From positions 154,545-218,544 of the forward strand of contig NZ_FXTP01000008.1 in the NCBI RefSeq assembly GCF_900182705.1: DNA of 64,000 bases. Reading direction: 5' to 3'. Each line of letters starts with the position of its first letter. Position 1 is the first letter of the stretch. Source of the DNA: Gracilimonas mengyeensis. GTDB taxonomy: Bacteria > Bacteroidota > Rhodothermia > Balneolales > Balneolaceae. A program made the translations under genes and the position numbers. The notes beneath the pieces were generated by a model. That model saw only the letters and a program-made list of their open reading frames with translations, was not told the DNA's origin and ran no database searches. This document shows, one piece after another, positions 54,123 to 61,786 of the stretch.

Positions 54123-56117
54123 ATGTGGTCAATAAACAACTTAATTAGATATACCGTGATGGGCTCCGTGCTGTTGCTGTGTGCCGGTTTATTTTCCCCG
54201 GCACTTGCCCAGCAGGGCGAAGCGCAAATAGAACAGGAAACCGAATACACAATGCCTGCCTGGAGATTTGGAGTATCAGGTGGCGCTAACTTTAACTTCT
54301 ACAGAGGAACCACTCAAAACCTCTATGACGATTACATGACGCATGCCCCCTTCGGGCATGGTCAGGGCGTAGGCTTATTCGCCGCGCCGGTAATTGAATA
54401 TCACCCGGATGGCTCTTTATTCGGCTTTAACTTCAAAGCCGGTTATGATAGCCGCCAAGGTGAATTTGACGACCAGATGTCGCCATGTGGCTGCCCGCTG
54501 GATTTATCTACGGACCTGAGTTACATCACCGTGGAACCAAGCCTCCGCATTGCCCCATTCCGGTCCAACTTCTTCTTATTCACCGGACCTCGACTTGCCT
54601 TTCTATACGACGAGTCGTTTGAATACAACAAGGACGTCAACCCTGACTTCCCAAATGCTACGCAAGCTGAAAACGTAGAAGGTGACTTCGATGAAATGGA
54701 AAGCACACAGTTTTCTTTTCAGGTAGGTGCAGGATGGGATATTCCGCTGAACGACAATACTAATAAAACCCGGTTTATCCTCTCACCATTTGTGAGTTTT
54801 CAACCCTATTTCGGTCAGGAACCGCGTTCCATAGAAACCTGGAATATTACGACCTTGCGAACCGGTCTTTCCTTCAAAGTAGGTAGCGGAAAGAAGATAC
54901 CCGGATCTACTCCTCCGCCGCCAGCACCGGCACCTGTTGTACCTAATGTAGACTTTATGGTTGATTCTCCGAAGAATACAGAAGTACAACGTGTGTACCT
55001 GGAAACATTTCCACTGCATACTCTCGTGTTCTTTAATGATGGATCAACTTCCATCCCGGAAAGATATATTAGTTTAAGCGCAGAAGAAGCAGAGACCTTT
55101 GATCAGGAAAAAATTGGTCCATTTGATTCCGTAGCGCCTTATTCGCGTTCAACCCGTCAAATGCAGGTGTATTATAACATCCTGAACATTCTGGGAGACC
55201 GAATGAGAAATAATCCTTCAACCACTATTAACTTAATTGGATCGTCTATGGAAAGCCAAGACGACGCCGTGCAAATGGCTGAATCCGTAAAAGGATACCT
55301 GGTTGACACCTTTGGTATTGATGCTTCCAGAATCAGCACAGAAGGCAACCTCAATACTGAAATGCCTAAAGCGGAAACCGATCTGGATCTGCGCCGAGAA
55401 GAAATGCGACATGTTACGTTGCAATCCTCTTCTCCGAAACTACTTAGAGAGTATATGACCAAACCTAAAAATTTCTCTGAGATTACCGATCAGGAAGCTC
55501 CTGATGACAGTTTCATAACTCTTACGCTTGACGGTGAAACAGAGGATGTTGAATCCTGGACCGTTGAAGCAACAAATGATGAAACTGGAGAAACTCAAAC
55601 CTTTGGGCCATACACCAGTAATGAAGTTCGCATACCGGGAGAAGATTTACTTGGCGACAGCCCTGAAGGCAATTTCAGTATGGTTATGATTGGAGAAGCT
55701 GAAAATGGCACTACCGTACGCCGCCGTACTACAACCAATGTGGTTCTCTGGACTCCGACCTTAGTTGAAGTAGCATCCAGATACAGTGTATTATTTGGCT
55801 TTGACAGCTCCGAGCTGAGACCTGAATACAAGGACTACCTTGATGAAGTTGTGATTCCGTACATCGAATCCGGAGCAACTGTTGAGATATTCGGTCATAC
55901 TGATATCATCGGTCAGACTGAATACAATCAAGAATTGTCTGAACGACGAGCAGCCGTGGTCCGAGATTACATCGACCAAAATGTAGATGCATCTAATGTT
56001 CAGATTGATGTGGTAGCTTACGGAGAAGAAACAACCGAAGCATCATTCGAAAACACACATCCTGAGCAACGGTACTATAACCGAACCGCGATCATTGATA
56101 TCGTAATCTCTAACTAA
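54123..56117 (+). CDS. OmpA-family outer membrane protein
   Basis: 664 aa. Start chosen at ATG 54123 because AAAGGA lies nine nucleotides upstream and the product begins with a signal peptide (VMGSVLLLCAGLFSPALAQQ); the frame extends upstream but without support. An N-terminal beta-barrel-like section (about 40-270) with Tyr/Phe-rich strands is followed by a proline-rich linker (STPPPPAPAP), a middle domain with a first OmpA-like segment (INLIGSSMESQDDAVQMAES, ISTEGNLNTE), and a C-terminal peptidoglycan-binding OmpA domain with EIFGHTDIIGQTEYNQELSE and RAAVVRDYI. A strong terminator follows. Confidence 0.88.
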   Translation: MWSINNLIRYTVMGSVLLLCAGLFSPALAQQGEAQIEQETEYTMPAWRFGVSGGANFNFYRGTTQNLYDDYMTHAPFGHGQGVGLFAAPVIEYHPDGSLFGFNFKAGYDSRQGEFDDQMSPCGCPLDLSTDLSYITVEPSLRIAPFRSNFFLFTGPRLAFLYDESFEYNKDVNPDFPNATQAENVEGDFDEMESTQFSFQVGAGWDIPLNDNTNKTRFILSPFVSFQPYFGQEPRSIETWNITTLRTGLSFKVGSGKKIPGSTPPPPAPAPVVPNVDFMVDSPKNTEVQRVYLETFPLHTLVFFNDGSTSIPERYISLSAEEAETFDQEKIGPFDSVAPYSRSTRQMQVYYNILNILGDRMRNNPSTTINLIGSSMESQDDAVQMAESVKGYLVDTFGIDASRISTEGNLNTEMPKAETDLDLRREEMRHVTLQSSSPKLLREYMTKPKNFSEITDQEAPDDSFITLTLDGETEDVESWTVEATNDETGETQTFGPYTSNEVRIPGEDLLGDSPEGNFSMVMIGEAENGTTVRRRTTTNVVLWTPTLVEVASRYSVLFGFDSSELRPEYKDYLDEVVIPYIESGATVEIFGHTDIIGQTEYNQELSERRAAVVRDYIDQNVDASNVQIDVVAYGEETTEASFENTHPEQRYYNRTAIIDIVISN

Positions 56118-56161
56118 CTACATCTGTAGATCACACACTTAATTTCTGGCAACCCCAGAAG

Positions 56162-56190
56162 AAAGGCAGGCCTTCCGGTCTGCCTTTTTT
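56162..56190 (+). terminator. Rho-independent terminator of the OmpA-family gene
   Basis: AAAGGCAGGCC pairs with GGTCTGCCTTT (one G-U pair) around a TTCC loop and ends in six T, 45 nt after the stop. Confidence 0.93.
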
Positions 56191-56252
56191 ATTTTAGGTG
56201 ATAAGCCCATGAATCCGCTTTTTCAGAAAATGGGGTAAAAGCCAATAAGTAA

Positions 56253-56284
56253 TTGAGTTTTGCTGAAAAGGATGCGTATCTTTG
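56253..56284 (+). promoter_or_regulatory. Bacteroidota-type promoter of the tRNA-Pro array
   Basis: TTG at 56253-56255 and, 21 nt later, TATCTTTG at 56277-56284 (exact TAnnTTTG), 12 nt before the first tRNA-like copy. Confidence 0.75.
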
Positions 56285-56296
56285 GGGCCTATTGAT

Positions 56297-56372
56297 CGGG
56301 ACGTGGCTCAGTCAGGTAGAGCATCCCGACAGGCGTGTCGGGAGGGCCGCAGTTCAAATCCAGTCGTCCCGT
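56297..56372 (+). pseudogene. Defective tRNA-Pro-like copy 1 with palindromic anticodon arm
   Basis: Acceptor CGGGACG / CGTCCCG is intact and the D-arm GGCTCAGTCAGGTAGAGC is identical to the true tRNA-Pro. The anticodon arm is replaced by a 20-nt palindrome (TCCCGACA / TGTCGGGA with a 4-nt loop), three bases longer than an anticodon arm and without a normal 7-nt loop. The T-stem is also broken: CGCAG opposite CCAGT has four mismatches. So it is a tRNA-like relic, not a decoding tRNA. It keeps its own promoter. Confidence 0.8.
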
Positions 56373-56396
56373 ACTATGCTTTTTGAAAAATTGTTT

Positions 56397-56404
56397 TAAC
56401 TTTG
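56397..56404 (+). promoter_or_regulatory. Promoter -7 element of tRNA-Pro(GGG)
   Basis: TAACTTTG, an exact TAnnTTTG match ten nucleotides before the tRNA. The upstream TTG is not well placed (only about 11 nt away), so this copy may also depend on the promoter at 56253. Confidence 0.5.
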
Positions 56405-56413
56405 ATTTTAGAT

Positions 56414-56487
56414 CGGGACGTGGCTCAGTCAGGTAGAGCACTCGGCTGGGGGTCGAGGGGTCGCTGGTTCAAATCCAGTCGTCCCGA
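56414..56487 (+). tRNA. tRNA-Pro (anticodon GGG)
   Basis: Complete cloverleaf: acceptor CGGGACG / CGTCCCG, D-arm GCTC / GAGC, anticodon stem CTCGG / TCGAG with loop CTGGGGG (anticodon GGG), variable GGGTC, T-arm GCTGG-TTCAAAT-CCAGT with one wobble, discriminator A. CCA is not encoded. This is the only decoding-competent member of the three tRNA-Pro-like copies here. Confidence 0.96.
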
Positions 56488-56497
56488 CAACACTAAG

Positions 56498-56532
56498 AAG
56501 GACATTGACCAATAAGTCAGTGTCCTTTTTTT
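56498..56532 (+). terminator. Rho-independent terminator after tRNA-Pro
   Basis: AAGGACATTGAC / GTCAGTGTCCTT, 12 bp with one G-U pair and a 6-nt loop, then eight T. It separates the tRNA from the GIY-YIG gene, so the nuclease must use another promoter or read-through. Confidence 0.93.
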
Positions 56533-56545
56533 ATTTGGGTTTATT

Positions 56546-56806
56546 ATGAAATATTGTGCTTACATGATTAAATCAAAATCCTCTGGTCGTCATTACTACG
56601 GACACACTTCTGATATTAGAGAGCGCATCAAAAGTCATAACTCAACGCAAAATCGGTATACCAGAGGTAAAGAGCCATGGAAGTTGTTAGGATATAAAGA
56701 ATGTGAGACTAAAGCGGAGGCCATGAAAGCAGAACAAAAGCTTAAAAGCATGAAGAATCCCAACCGCGCTTTTCAATGGCTTAAAAAGAACGGCTCAGTC
56801 AGGTAG
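56546..56806 (+). CDS. Small GIY-YIG nuclease fused at its 3' end to a tRNA-Pro D-arm
   Basis: 86 aa single-domain GIY-YIG protein: CAYMIKSKSSGRHYYGHTSD carries the two tyrosine/glycine motifs, then RERIKSHN with the catalytic-type arginine, KEPWKLLGYKECETKAEAMK with the conserved glutamate, and QKLKSMKN. Family members of this size act as structure- or site-specific endonucleases; many are UPF0213-like. Its last residues GSVR and TAG stop are read from GGCTCAGTCAGGTAG, the D-arm of the truncated tRNA-Pro copy that follows. This junction implies that gene and tRNA fragment moved or arose together. Low conservation makes activity uncertain, but catalytic positions are present. Confidence 0.82.
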   Translation: MKYCAYMIKSKSSGRHYYGHTSDIRERIKSHNSTQNRYTRGKEPWKLLGYKECETKAEAMKAEQKLKSMKNPNRAFQWLKKNGSVR

Positions 56807-56859
56807 AGCATCCCGAAAGCCTGTCGGGAGGGTCGCTGGTTCAAATCCAGTCGTCCCGA
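56791..56859 (+). pseudogene. Truncated tRNA-Pro-like copy 3, starting at the D-arm
   Basis: From GGCTCAGTCAGGTAGAGC on, the sequence follows tRNA-Pro to CGTCCCGA, but the first nine bases (CGGGACGTG) are replaced by the end of the GIY-YIG gene, so no acceptor stem can form. The anticodon arm is a palindrome (TCCCGA / TCGGGA) as in copy 1, with a different loop. The T-arm is intact. The last 33 nt (56830-56862) are identical to 56458-56490 behind the true tRNA-Pro, forming direct repeats around the nuclease gene. Confidence 0.8.
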
Positions 56860-56878
56860 CAATTACACGCTCTCAAAT

Positions 56879-56910
56879 AGCTTTTAAAGGCTGTTTTAGA
56901 GCTTTTTTAT
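56879..56910 (+). terminator. Probable terminator downstream of the tRNA cassette
   Basis: AGCTTTTAAA / TTTTAGAGCT stem (one mismatch and one G-U pair) with a GGCTG loop, then a TTTTTTA run. Weaker than the other terminators but correctly placed. Confidence 0.6.
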
Positions 56911-57302
56911 TTTTACCCAATTTCTACTTCTACTCTATATTTGGGTTAAAAACCGACCGACTGTTGCACTATTGTTACACAACGAGTACGTCGGTGCCCC
57001 TTTTAGGGAATGACGAGCCCTTGGCCAGCTTTATGTACCCTCATCTAAAAAAACATGGCACGCCCTTCTACACGCCCCTCTTATGCCAGATGCCAACAGA
57101 CAATATTTAAAGTTTAAGAAATCTTAATAAAGGGCTTTAGGGATTTTACTTTTGGTCGATAACGAATGTACAGATACCGGCGAAAACCACGCTGAAAGCA
57201 TCTGTAGCTTAACAAGGTGTACGCTCATAAGTAGCCTGTTTTAGAAATACTCATAGGTGACTACGGCTTTCCGGGCCGTAGAACTATTAAACCTATATCA
57301 CT
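56911..57302. other. Intergenic region without a supported gene
   Basis: The region is 390 nt between the tRNA cassette and an orphan gene. No hairpin, repeat or coding frame was recognised; the promoter of the next gene should be near its end. Confidence 0.4.
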
Positions 57303-57803
57303 ATGTACATCATCAACAACCGGCAACAGCTGGAATACACTAAGAGCATGACCGTAGTTCGGAAGAACATGGAAACCTTCGAAGTGTACTATCACGAACC
57401 CTCCTCGGGCAAACTCTGGAAAAGCTTTTTCCCCAAGGGCTTTAACAAACATAAAGGGCCCAAGTTACTACGACCAGATCCATTACCAGAAAACATAGAG
57501 CAACAGCTGAATATATGCCTGAATAGCGATGATGACTCCGATGCAGCCGGGCTTGGTATTGAATGGTCTGCAGAACCTCAGGAATGGTCTTTTATATTAG
57601 ATTTGGTAGACACCAACCGTAAAGAATACCCACGGAATAACCTCAATATATTTCTGGAACATCTGGGAGTGCTAGATCCCCAGAAGAACCTAGATGAGAT
57701 ACAAACGGCAGACCAAATAGAAGATATCCCAAGCCCTGATGAGTTCAATTTTTTAAGGAAAAAAGCCAGAAAAATTAAGCTTAAACGCTTTTTCAGAATT
57801 TAG
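57303..57803 (+). CDS. Protein of unknown function
   Basis: 166 aa, no signal peptide, mixed charged. Segments that can be pointed out are MYIINNRQQLEYTKSM, FEVYYHEPSSGKLWKSFFP, an acidic middle LNSDDDSDAAGLGIEWSAEP, WSFILDLVDTNRKEYPRNN and a basic C-terminus FLRKKARKIKLKRFFRI. I do not recognise the family. Its position beside the tRNA cassette hints at accessory DNA (inference). Coding status is supported by its length and by lack of overlap with other genes. Confidence 0.6.
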   Translation: MYIINNRQQLEYTKSMTVVRKNMETFEVYYHEPSSGKLWKSFFPKGFNKHKGPKLLRPDPLPENIEQQLNICLNSDDDSDAAGLGIEWSAEPQEWSFILDLVDTNRKEYPRNNLNIFLEHLGVLDPQKNLDEIQTADQIEDIPSPDEFNFLRKKARKIKLKRFFRI

Positions 57804-57943
57804 AACAACCACTGTAAATCATTTGTAAAGCCCCAGCATCAAATAGAAAAACCAGAATTTTAAACATTATTTAATATTAGAATTTTTTAATCTGAATTAA
57901 TTTTTATTAATTATAGTGAGTGGAGAAAAAAATCCGTGAGAGA

Positions 57944-58363
57944 ATGAGAGAAATAATCAAATACATATTTTTCCTAATTTTGGTATTGTTAACATCTGTT
58001 GCCGAAGCACAAGTTACTGCGGTAATGCAGGCAAAGGTAAATATCATCAGCGGTGCGGGCCTTACCTCACTTACCCAACCCAATATTGAATTATCTGAGA
58101 ACTCTTTTGGAACAGAAAGAATCGAAGCCGGAAGGTTCTCATTTGTTGCCTCTCCCGGTGCAGAGGTTTCGGTAAGCATCTCAAAGGTCTCTAAAATGGT
58201 GAATAATCAGGGGCATCACGTAACTTTTAAGCCATCCCTTATTCACAATACTGACGCTGAAACGGGTAAGCACCATATTATTATGAAGGGTCTTTTAAAT
58301 TCAGAATCCACCCCAAAAGGACAGTACTCCGGGCAACTTACTGCCGTTATCGAATATCTGTAA
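57944..58363 (+). CDS. DUF4402-like secreted protein
   Basis: 139 aa from ATG 57944, chosen because it begins the signal peptide MREIIKYIFFLILVLLTSVA (cleaved near EAQ); a GTG eight codons upstream gives the longer frame. The mature part has beta strands and ends KGQYSGQLTAVIEYL, resembling DUF4402 proteins, which are thought to be extracellular beta-sandwich subunits. Faces the methyltransferase gene (convergent, 10 nt apart). Function unknown. Confidence 0.65.
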   Translation: MREIIKYIFFLILVLLTSVAEAQVTAVMQAKVNIISGAGLTSLTQPNIELSENSFGTERIEAGRFSFVASPGAEVSVSISKVSKMVNNQGHHVTFKPSLIHNTDAETGKHHIIMKGLLNSESTPKGQYSGQLTAVIEYL

Positions 58364-58373
58364 AAGTATACCT

Positions 58374-58976
58374 TCAGGAGACTTTCTCAGCCTTGATGGT
58401 AAAAAGTTTCCAGTATCGGTATTGCCACTCTTCTGATTTATCTACCTTAAATCCCTGATTTTGCAATAAGGCACTCGTCTCTTGAAGTGATCTGGTATGA
58501 ATAGGATCCCTTACCCACTTTTTAATAATCCAATTCACTATTCTAAACCAGCCGGTCCGGTTCCAGTCTAAAAAATAAACGCTGCCCCCTGGCTTTAGGA
58601 CCCTACCAATCTCGTCTATAACTTTGTTCTGTTCTTTATAGTGGTGAAAAGCATTCAAACAGATCACAGTATCAAATTCACCGGAAGGATGCACGAGCTC
58701 CTGAGCAGATGACTGTGTGAATGATACCTTTTGCTCTGAGCTTAAGCGTTGTTTAGCAATATCGAGCATCTTCCCCGACACATCATTTAGCACAAGCGAC
58801 TCAAATTCTGCTCCCTCTCTGATAAGTTGATGTGCCAGTAAGCCTGTTCCCGCACTTATATCCAGAACCCGATCACCCTTAGACCCTTCGTACCATGAAA
58901 GAAGCCGATTGTGAGTTACTTCCAGGTATTGCTCCCATTTTTCTTCGTATGAAGTCGCTTTGAGATCGTAACTCAT
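58374..58976 (-). CDS. Class I SAM-dependent methyltransferase
   Basis: 200 aa Methyltransf_11-type protein. Motif I (SAM binding) is RVLDISAGTGLLAHQL, motif II region is FDTVICLNAFHHY, followed by IDEIGRVLKPGGSVYFLDW. Such enzymes methylate many small substrates; the acceptor is unknown. Last gene of the SCO1-PCu(A)C cluster (3 nt after the PCu(A)C gene), so it may be part of the same unit, though a copper role cannot be shown. Confidence 0.88.
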   Translation of the reverse strand: MSYDLKATSYEEKWEQYLEVTHNRLLSWYEGSKGDRVLDISAGTGLLAHQLIREGAEFESLVLNDVSGKMLDIAKQRLSSEQKVSFTQSSAQELVHPSGEFDTVICLNAFHHYKEQNKVIDEIGRVLKPGGSVYFLDWNRTGWFRIVNWIIKKWVRDPIHTRSLQETSALLQNQGFKVDKSEEWQYRYWKLFTIKAEKVS

Positions 58977-58979
58977 CTT

Positions 58980-59447
58980 CTATTGTGAGCCACTGGTGAC
59001 AGGCAGACGCTTTGTAAACGTTCCCGCTTGTCTAAACTGTAGCTGAACTTCTACGCTATCCCCCTCTGTTAAATCCTCGTTTAATTGCATTAGCATAATA
59101 TGCAAGCCTCCTTGTGTAAACCGGAGGGTATCGCCCGCAGGCACCCTTACATTCTCTTTATGCTTCATAGCCATCATGCCGTCCGCATCCTTAAAGGATT
59201 CATGCACCTGCGTTATACCGGCCATCATACTTTCAACACCAAGTAGGGTATCAGCTATAGTGAGTTCATTGATGTAGTTGAAATAAGCCGCACTGGTACC
59301 TGCCTTTACGGCTGGCCGCACCCACTCCTCCGGCCCTGAAAGTGTAGGCATTACATCCGGCAATTTCTCCTCCTGGCTGCAGGCCACAAAAGTATAGCCT
59401 ATTGTCAAACCTACAATCATAAAAAAGTGCCTTAAAGAAATGCTCAT
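58980..59447 (-). CDS. Periplasmic copper chaperone, PCu(A)C family, lipoprotein
   Basis: 155 aa. Lipobox FVACSQEE anchors it to the membrane. The PCu(A)C fold shows the Cu ligand region KHKENVRVPAGDTLRFTQGG, the methionine/histidine motif LHIMLMQLNEDL, and SVEVQLQFRQAGTFT. The protein delivers Cu(I) for cytochrome c oxidase assembly, usually together with SCO1. It overlaps the SCO1-like gene by 4 nt (translational coupling), which supports this role. Confidence 0.88.
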   Translation of the reverse strand: MSISLRHFFMIVGLTIGYTFVACSQEEKLPDVMPTLSGPEEWVRPAVKAGTSAAYFNYINELTIADTLLGVESMMAGITQVHESFKDADGMMAMKHKENVRVPAGDTLRFTQGGLHIMLMQLNEDLTEGDSVEVQLQFRQAGTFTKRLPVTSGSQ

Positions 59448-60019
59448 CGTATGCGCTCCAGATCTTCTTTTACTACCGATGGAATCATAGGCTGACTGCC
59501 TCCGTATTCCAGGATCAAACGGGACTGTTTATCTAGTACCATAATTTTATCGGAATGATTGATGAAATATATTTCACCACCATCTTCCGTATCCTGCCGC
59601 ATAGAAACCTGGCTTCGGACCCGGGCACTGTCCATCAATGCAAACACCTCGGTGGAATCGCCCGTCAAAAATGTAAAGTTTTCATCTACGCCAAATGCTT
59701 CACCATACTTTTTAAGGACTGATGGCATATCTCGTTCCGGATCAAACGTAGCTGCCACAAACTGAACATCTTCCGGGTTATTCAGGCTTTCCTGAATTTT
59801 CACCAGGTTTTGGGTGATTAAAGAGCATATATCCGGGCAATTGGTATAAATAAAGCCCATCACCACATACTGCCCTTCAAAATCGTCTGGGAAAACAACG
59901 GCATTGCTATCCTGATCTACCAGATTGAAAGAAGCATCGCCCATATCATCAATCACTTCAGGACCTGAATTGCACGCAACCATCACAAACAACAAAAATA
60001 TAGAGAGTAGATTTTTCAT
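59444..60019 (-). CDS. SCO1/SenC/PrrC-family copper-dependent thioredoxin-fold protein
   Basis: 191 aa lipoprotein (lipobox MVACNSG). The Cu-binding CxxxC is TNCPDICSLIT; the distal histidine is in FINHSDKIMVLD. Thioredoxin-fold segments YVVMGFIYTNCPD and QFVAATFDPERDMPSVLKKYG match SCO1, which helps assemble the CuA centre of cytochrome oxidase. Couples to the PCu(A)C gene by a 4-nt overlap. Confidence 0.93.
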   Translation of the reverse strand: MKNLLSIFLLFVMVACNSGPEVIDDMGDASFNLVDQDSNAVVFPDDFEGQYVVMGFIYTNCPDICSLITQNLVKIQESLNNPEDVQFVAATFDPERDMPSVLKKYGEAFGVDENFTFLTGDSTEVFALMDSARVRSQVSMRQDTEDGGEIYFINHSDKIMVLDKQSRLILEYGGSQPMIPSVVKEDLERIR

Positions 60020-60125
60020 ACTGCCAATATATGAGGATTCAGTGACAACTTTGGAGTTGTGAGAACAAGTTTTCGTTGCCGCACCATTTCACTTTAAGTC
60101 GCTTGAACGTCACAACAGCATGGCT

Positions 60126-60806
60126 CTATTTTTTAGCGGTACGAAAGCCAAATATTATAGCCATCACGAAACAGACCAGACAAATTATGATCAAAGCCAA
60201 TTTGGCTCCTGCTGGCAAGCTAAGTCCACGCAACATACCGAAAAGTAACAAACCAGAAACGGTTCCTGTTAGATAAACCGCCCGTTCAAAGGAATTAGAA
60301 AGGGACGGTTGTGGTAAGGAAACGGGAGAGGAGCTGTCATTTCGCTTCCTGGTAAATATTGACTCGCTTTCAAATATAATGGCCCGAAACCGGTGATAGT
60401 CCCACAAGATCAGCCATATAGTAGCCATTAACATCATGAACGTAATCACGGGAGTAAAGGCAAAATCGTAGGAAATAGTTATGAAAAAGATATTCACCAT
60501 AATGCCAAAGAACATGGCTCCGCCCAAGGCTGCCAGAGCGGGGATAAGCACCATCACCCCGGCTACCACCTGGCTTAATCCAATAAAGTGCCAGTAAATC
60601 CCCGACTGGTACAACACCTCAAAAAAAGCGCCGATATCCGTTTCAGGACTCATGGTGGTAAAACGGTATCCAAGCAATTTCACCATTCCTGTTGGGATGA
60701 AACCAATGGCTAACAGCGCCCGGGTACCAAGAGTAAGTCGATACAAAAGCGGCTTTGAGCGGATCCATACTTGTAGTTTCTGCACGAGGTGGTCGAATGA
60801 ATTCAT
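60126..60806 (-). CDS. DoxX-family membrane protein
   Basis: 226 aa with four main hydrophobic helices, matching DoxX-like proteins: LTLGTRALLAIGFIPTGMVK at the start, VLYQSGIYWHFIGLSQVVAG, and the following TM helices. DoxX proteins are often in redox or sulfur operons or associated with copper proteins. It is the gene upstream of the SCO1 cluster on the same strand; 106 nt spacing makes co-transcription possible but unproven. Confidence 0.82.
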   Translation of the reverse strand: MNSFDHLVQKLQVWIRSKPLLYRLTLGTRALLAIGFIPTGMVKLLGYRFTTMSPETDIGAFFEVLYQSGIYWHFIGLSQVVAGVMVLIPALAALGGAMFFGIMVNIFFITISYDFAFTPVITFMMLMATIWLILWDYHRFRAIIFESESIFTRKRNDSSSPVSLPQPSLSNSFERAVYLTGTVSGLLLFGMLRGLSLPAGAKLALIIICLVCFVMAIIFGFRTAKK

Positions 60807-61222
60807 GTTGGAAGATGGTTTCGGGCGTTATTAAGCAGGCAGAAAGTACGGCTTCCGTGTTCGTTTGGTTACAATTCTCCTATTCTTGATTACCCTTACT
60901 TTCCCAAAACAGTATACGATACTTAGAAATATCCGACAGTTACCGCATTTTTCACAATACTAGCCCTCACTATGAAGGACCCCTCTACATATATCGGAAA
61001 AACTGTTTCTACACATTTTGGTGTTGGTAAGTGGCTTCGTGTTCTGTTTATTTTTGACTGATATTCTACCAACCGAAGATCACTTCCTTTCAAAGGATGT
61101 TACACCCTAGTTATTTGAGATTTGATACTACTTTACGGCCGGTTTTTCCGGTTCCCCCAATAATGAGATAGTTGGTTTCCATTTTTTGCGAATTTGGGTT
61201 GATGATAAAATGTGATTATGAC
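60807..61222. other. Intergenic region, one tiny frame
   Basis: A plus-strand frame at 60972-61061 reads MKDPSTYIGKTVSTHFGVGK then WLRVLFIFD and stops. It is 29 aa and has no known family, so it is not called a gene. No hairpin or repeat was seen. Confidence 0.35.
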
Positions 61223-61714
61223 TTAAGAGGTCAGGAATGCGGCGGCCAAAAGCAGCGTAAAGGCAAGGACTGAAAAGACCGTACGGATCAGATGTAGCTT
61301 ATTCCAAGATGCTTCGTAATTTTGGCGTTCCTGGGAAAGCTGTTCTTCACTTAAATCATCCAGGAATAACTTATCAAGGGCATCATTAAGGGGTACATTT
61401 CCCAATCCGGTCACGATTACGGTTCCCACACCATACAGTATCGTGCTAACAAGGATGAGCATGAATGGTAATGTAGTATTCCAATACAGCAGAAAGCTAA
61501 GAATCTGTCCAGCTAATGATCCCAAAAAGATCAGCATAAAAAACGGGTTGATGATGGCCCGGTTTATTTTCTGCATCGTTTCGATGTATGTCGCATCCTT
61601 AATACGCTTGGTGCCCGGGATCACTGAGACCTGCCACGCATAGAATAGCCCTGCTGACAAGCCGGTTAAAAGTACCGTAAGGTATAGGACGGTTTGATTT
61701 AAAGTGAATTCCAT
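61223..61714 (-). CDS. DUF1772-family membrane protein (anthrone-oxygenase-like)
   Basis: 163 aa with four hydrophobic segments. The N-terminal TVLLTGLSAGLFYAWQVSVIPG and INRAIINPFFMLIFLGS, the middle VGTVIVTGLGNVPLNDALD and the C-terminal helix are typical of DUF1772. Some relatives are oxygenases of polyketide anthrones, but most are uncharacterised. It is next to, and on the same strand as, an AraC-type regulator. Confidence 0.8.
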   Translation of the reverse strand: MEFTLNQTVLYLTVLLTGLSAGLFYAWQVSVIPGTKRIKDATYIETMQKINRAIINPFFMLIFLGSLAGQILSFLLYWNTTLPFMLILVSTILYGVGTVIVTGLGNVPLNDALDKLFLDDLSEEQLSQERQNYEASWNKLHLIRTVFSVLAFTLLLAAAFLTS

Positions 61715-61786
61715 ATTCCTCTGTTTTAGTTCAAAGGAAACATCGGGGTATCCGCTCGTAGCTACTTGACAGAAGCTGCCAAAGGT

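Noticed and set aside
56297..56372. Copy 1 as a genuine second tRNA with a new anticodon
   Set aside because: The 20-nt palindrome leaves no 7-nt anticodon loop and the T-stem has four mismatches.
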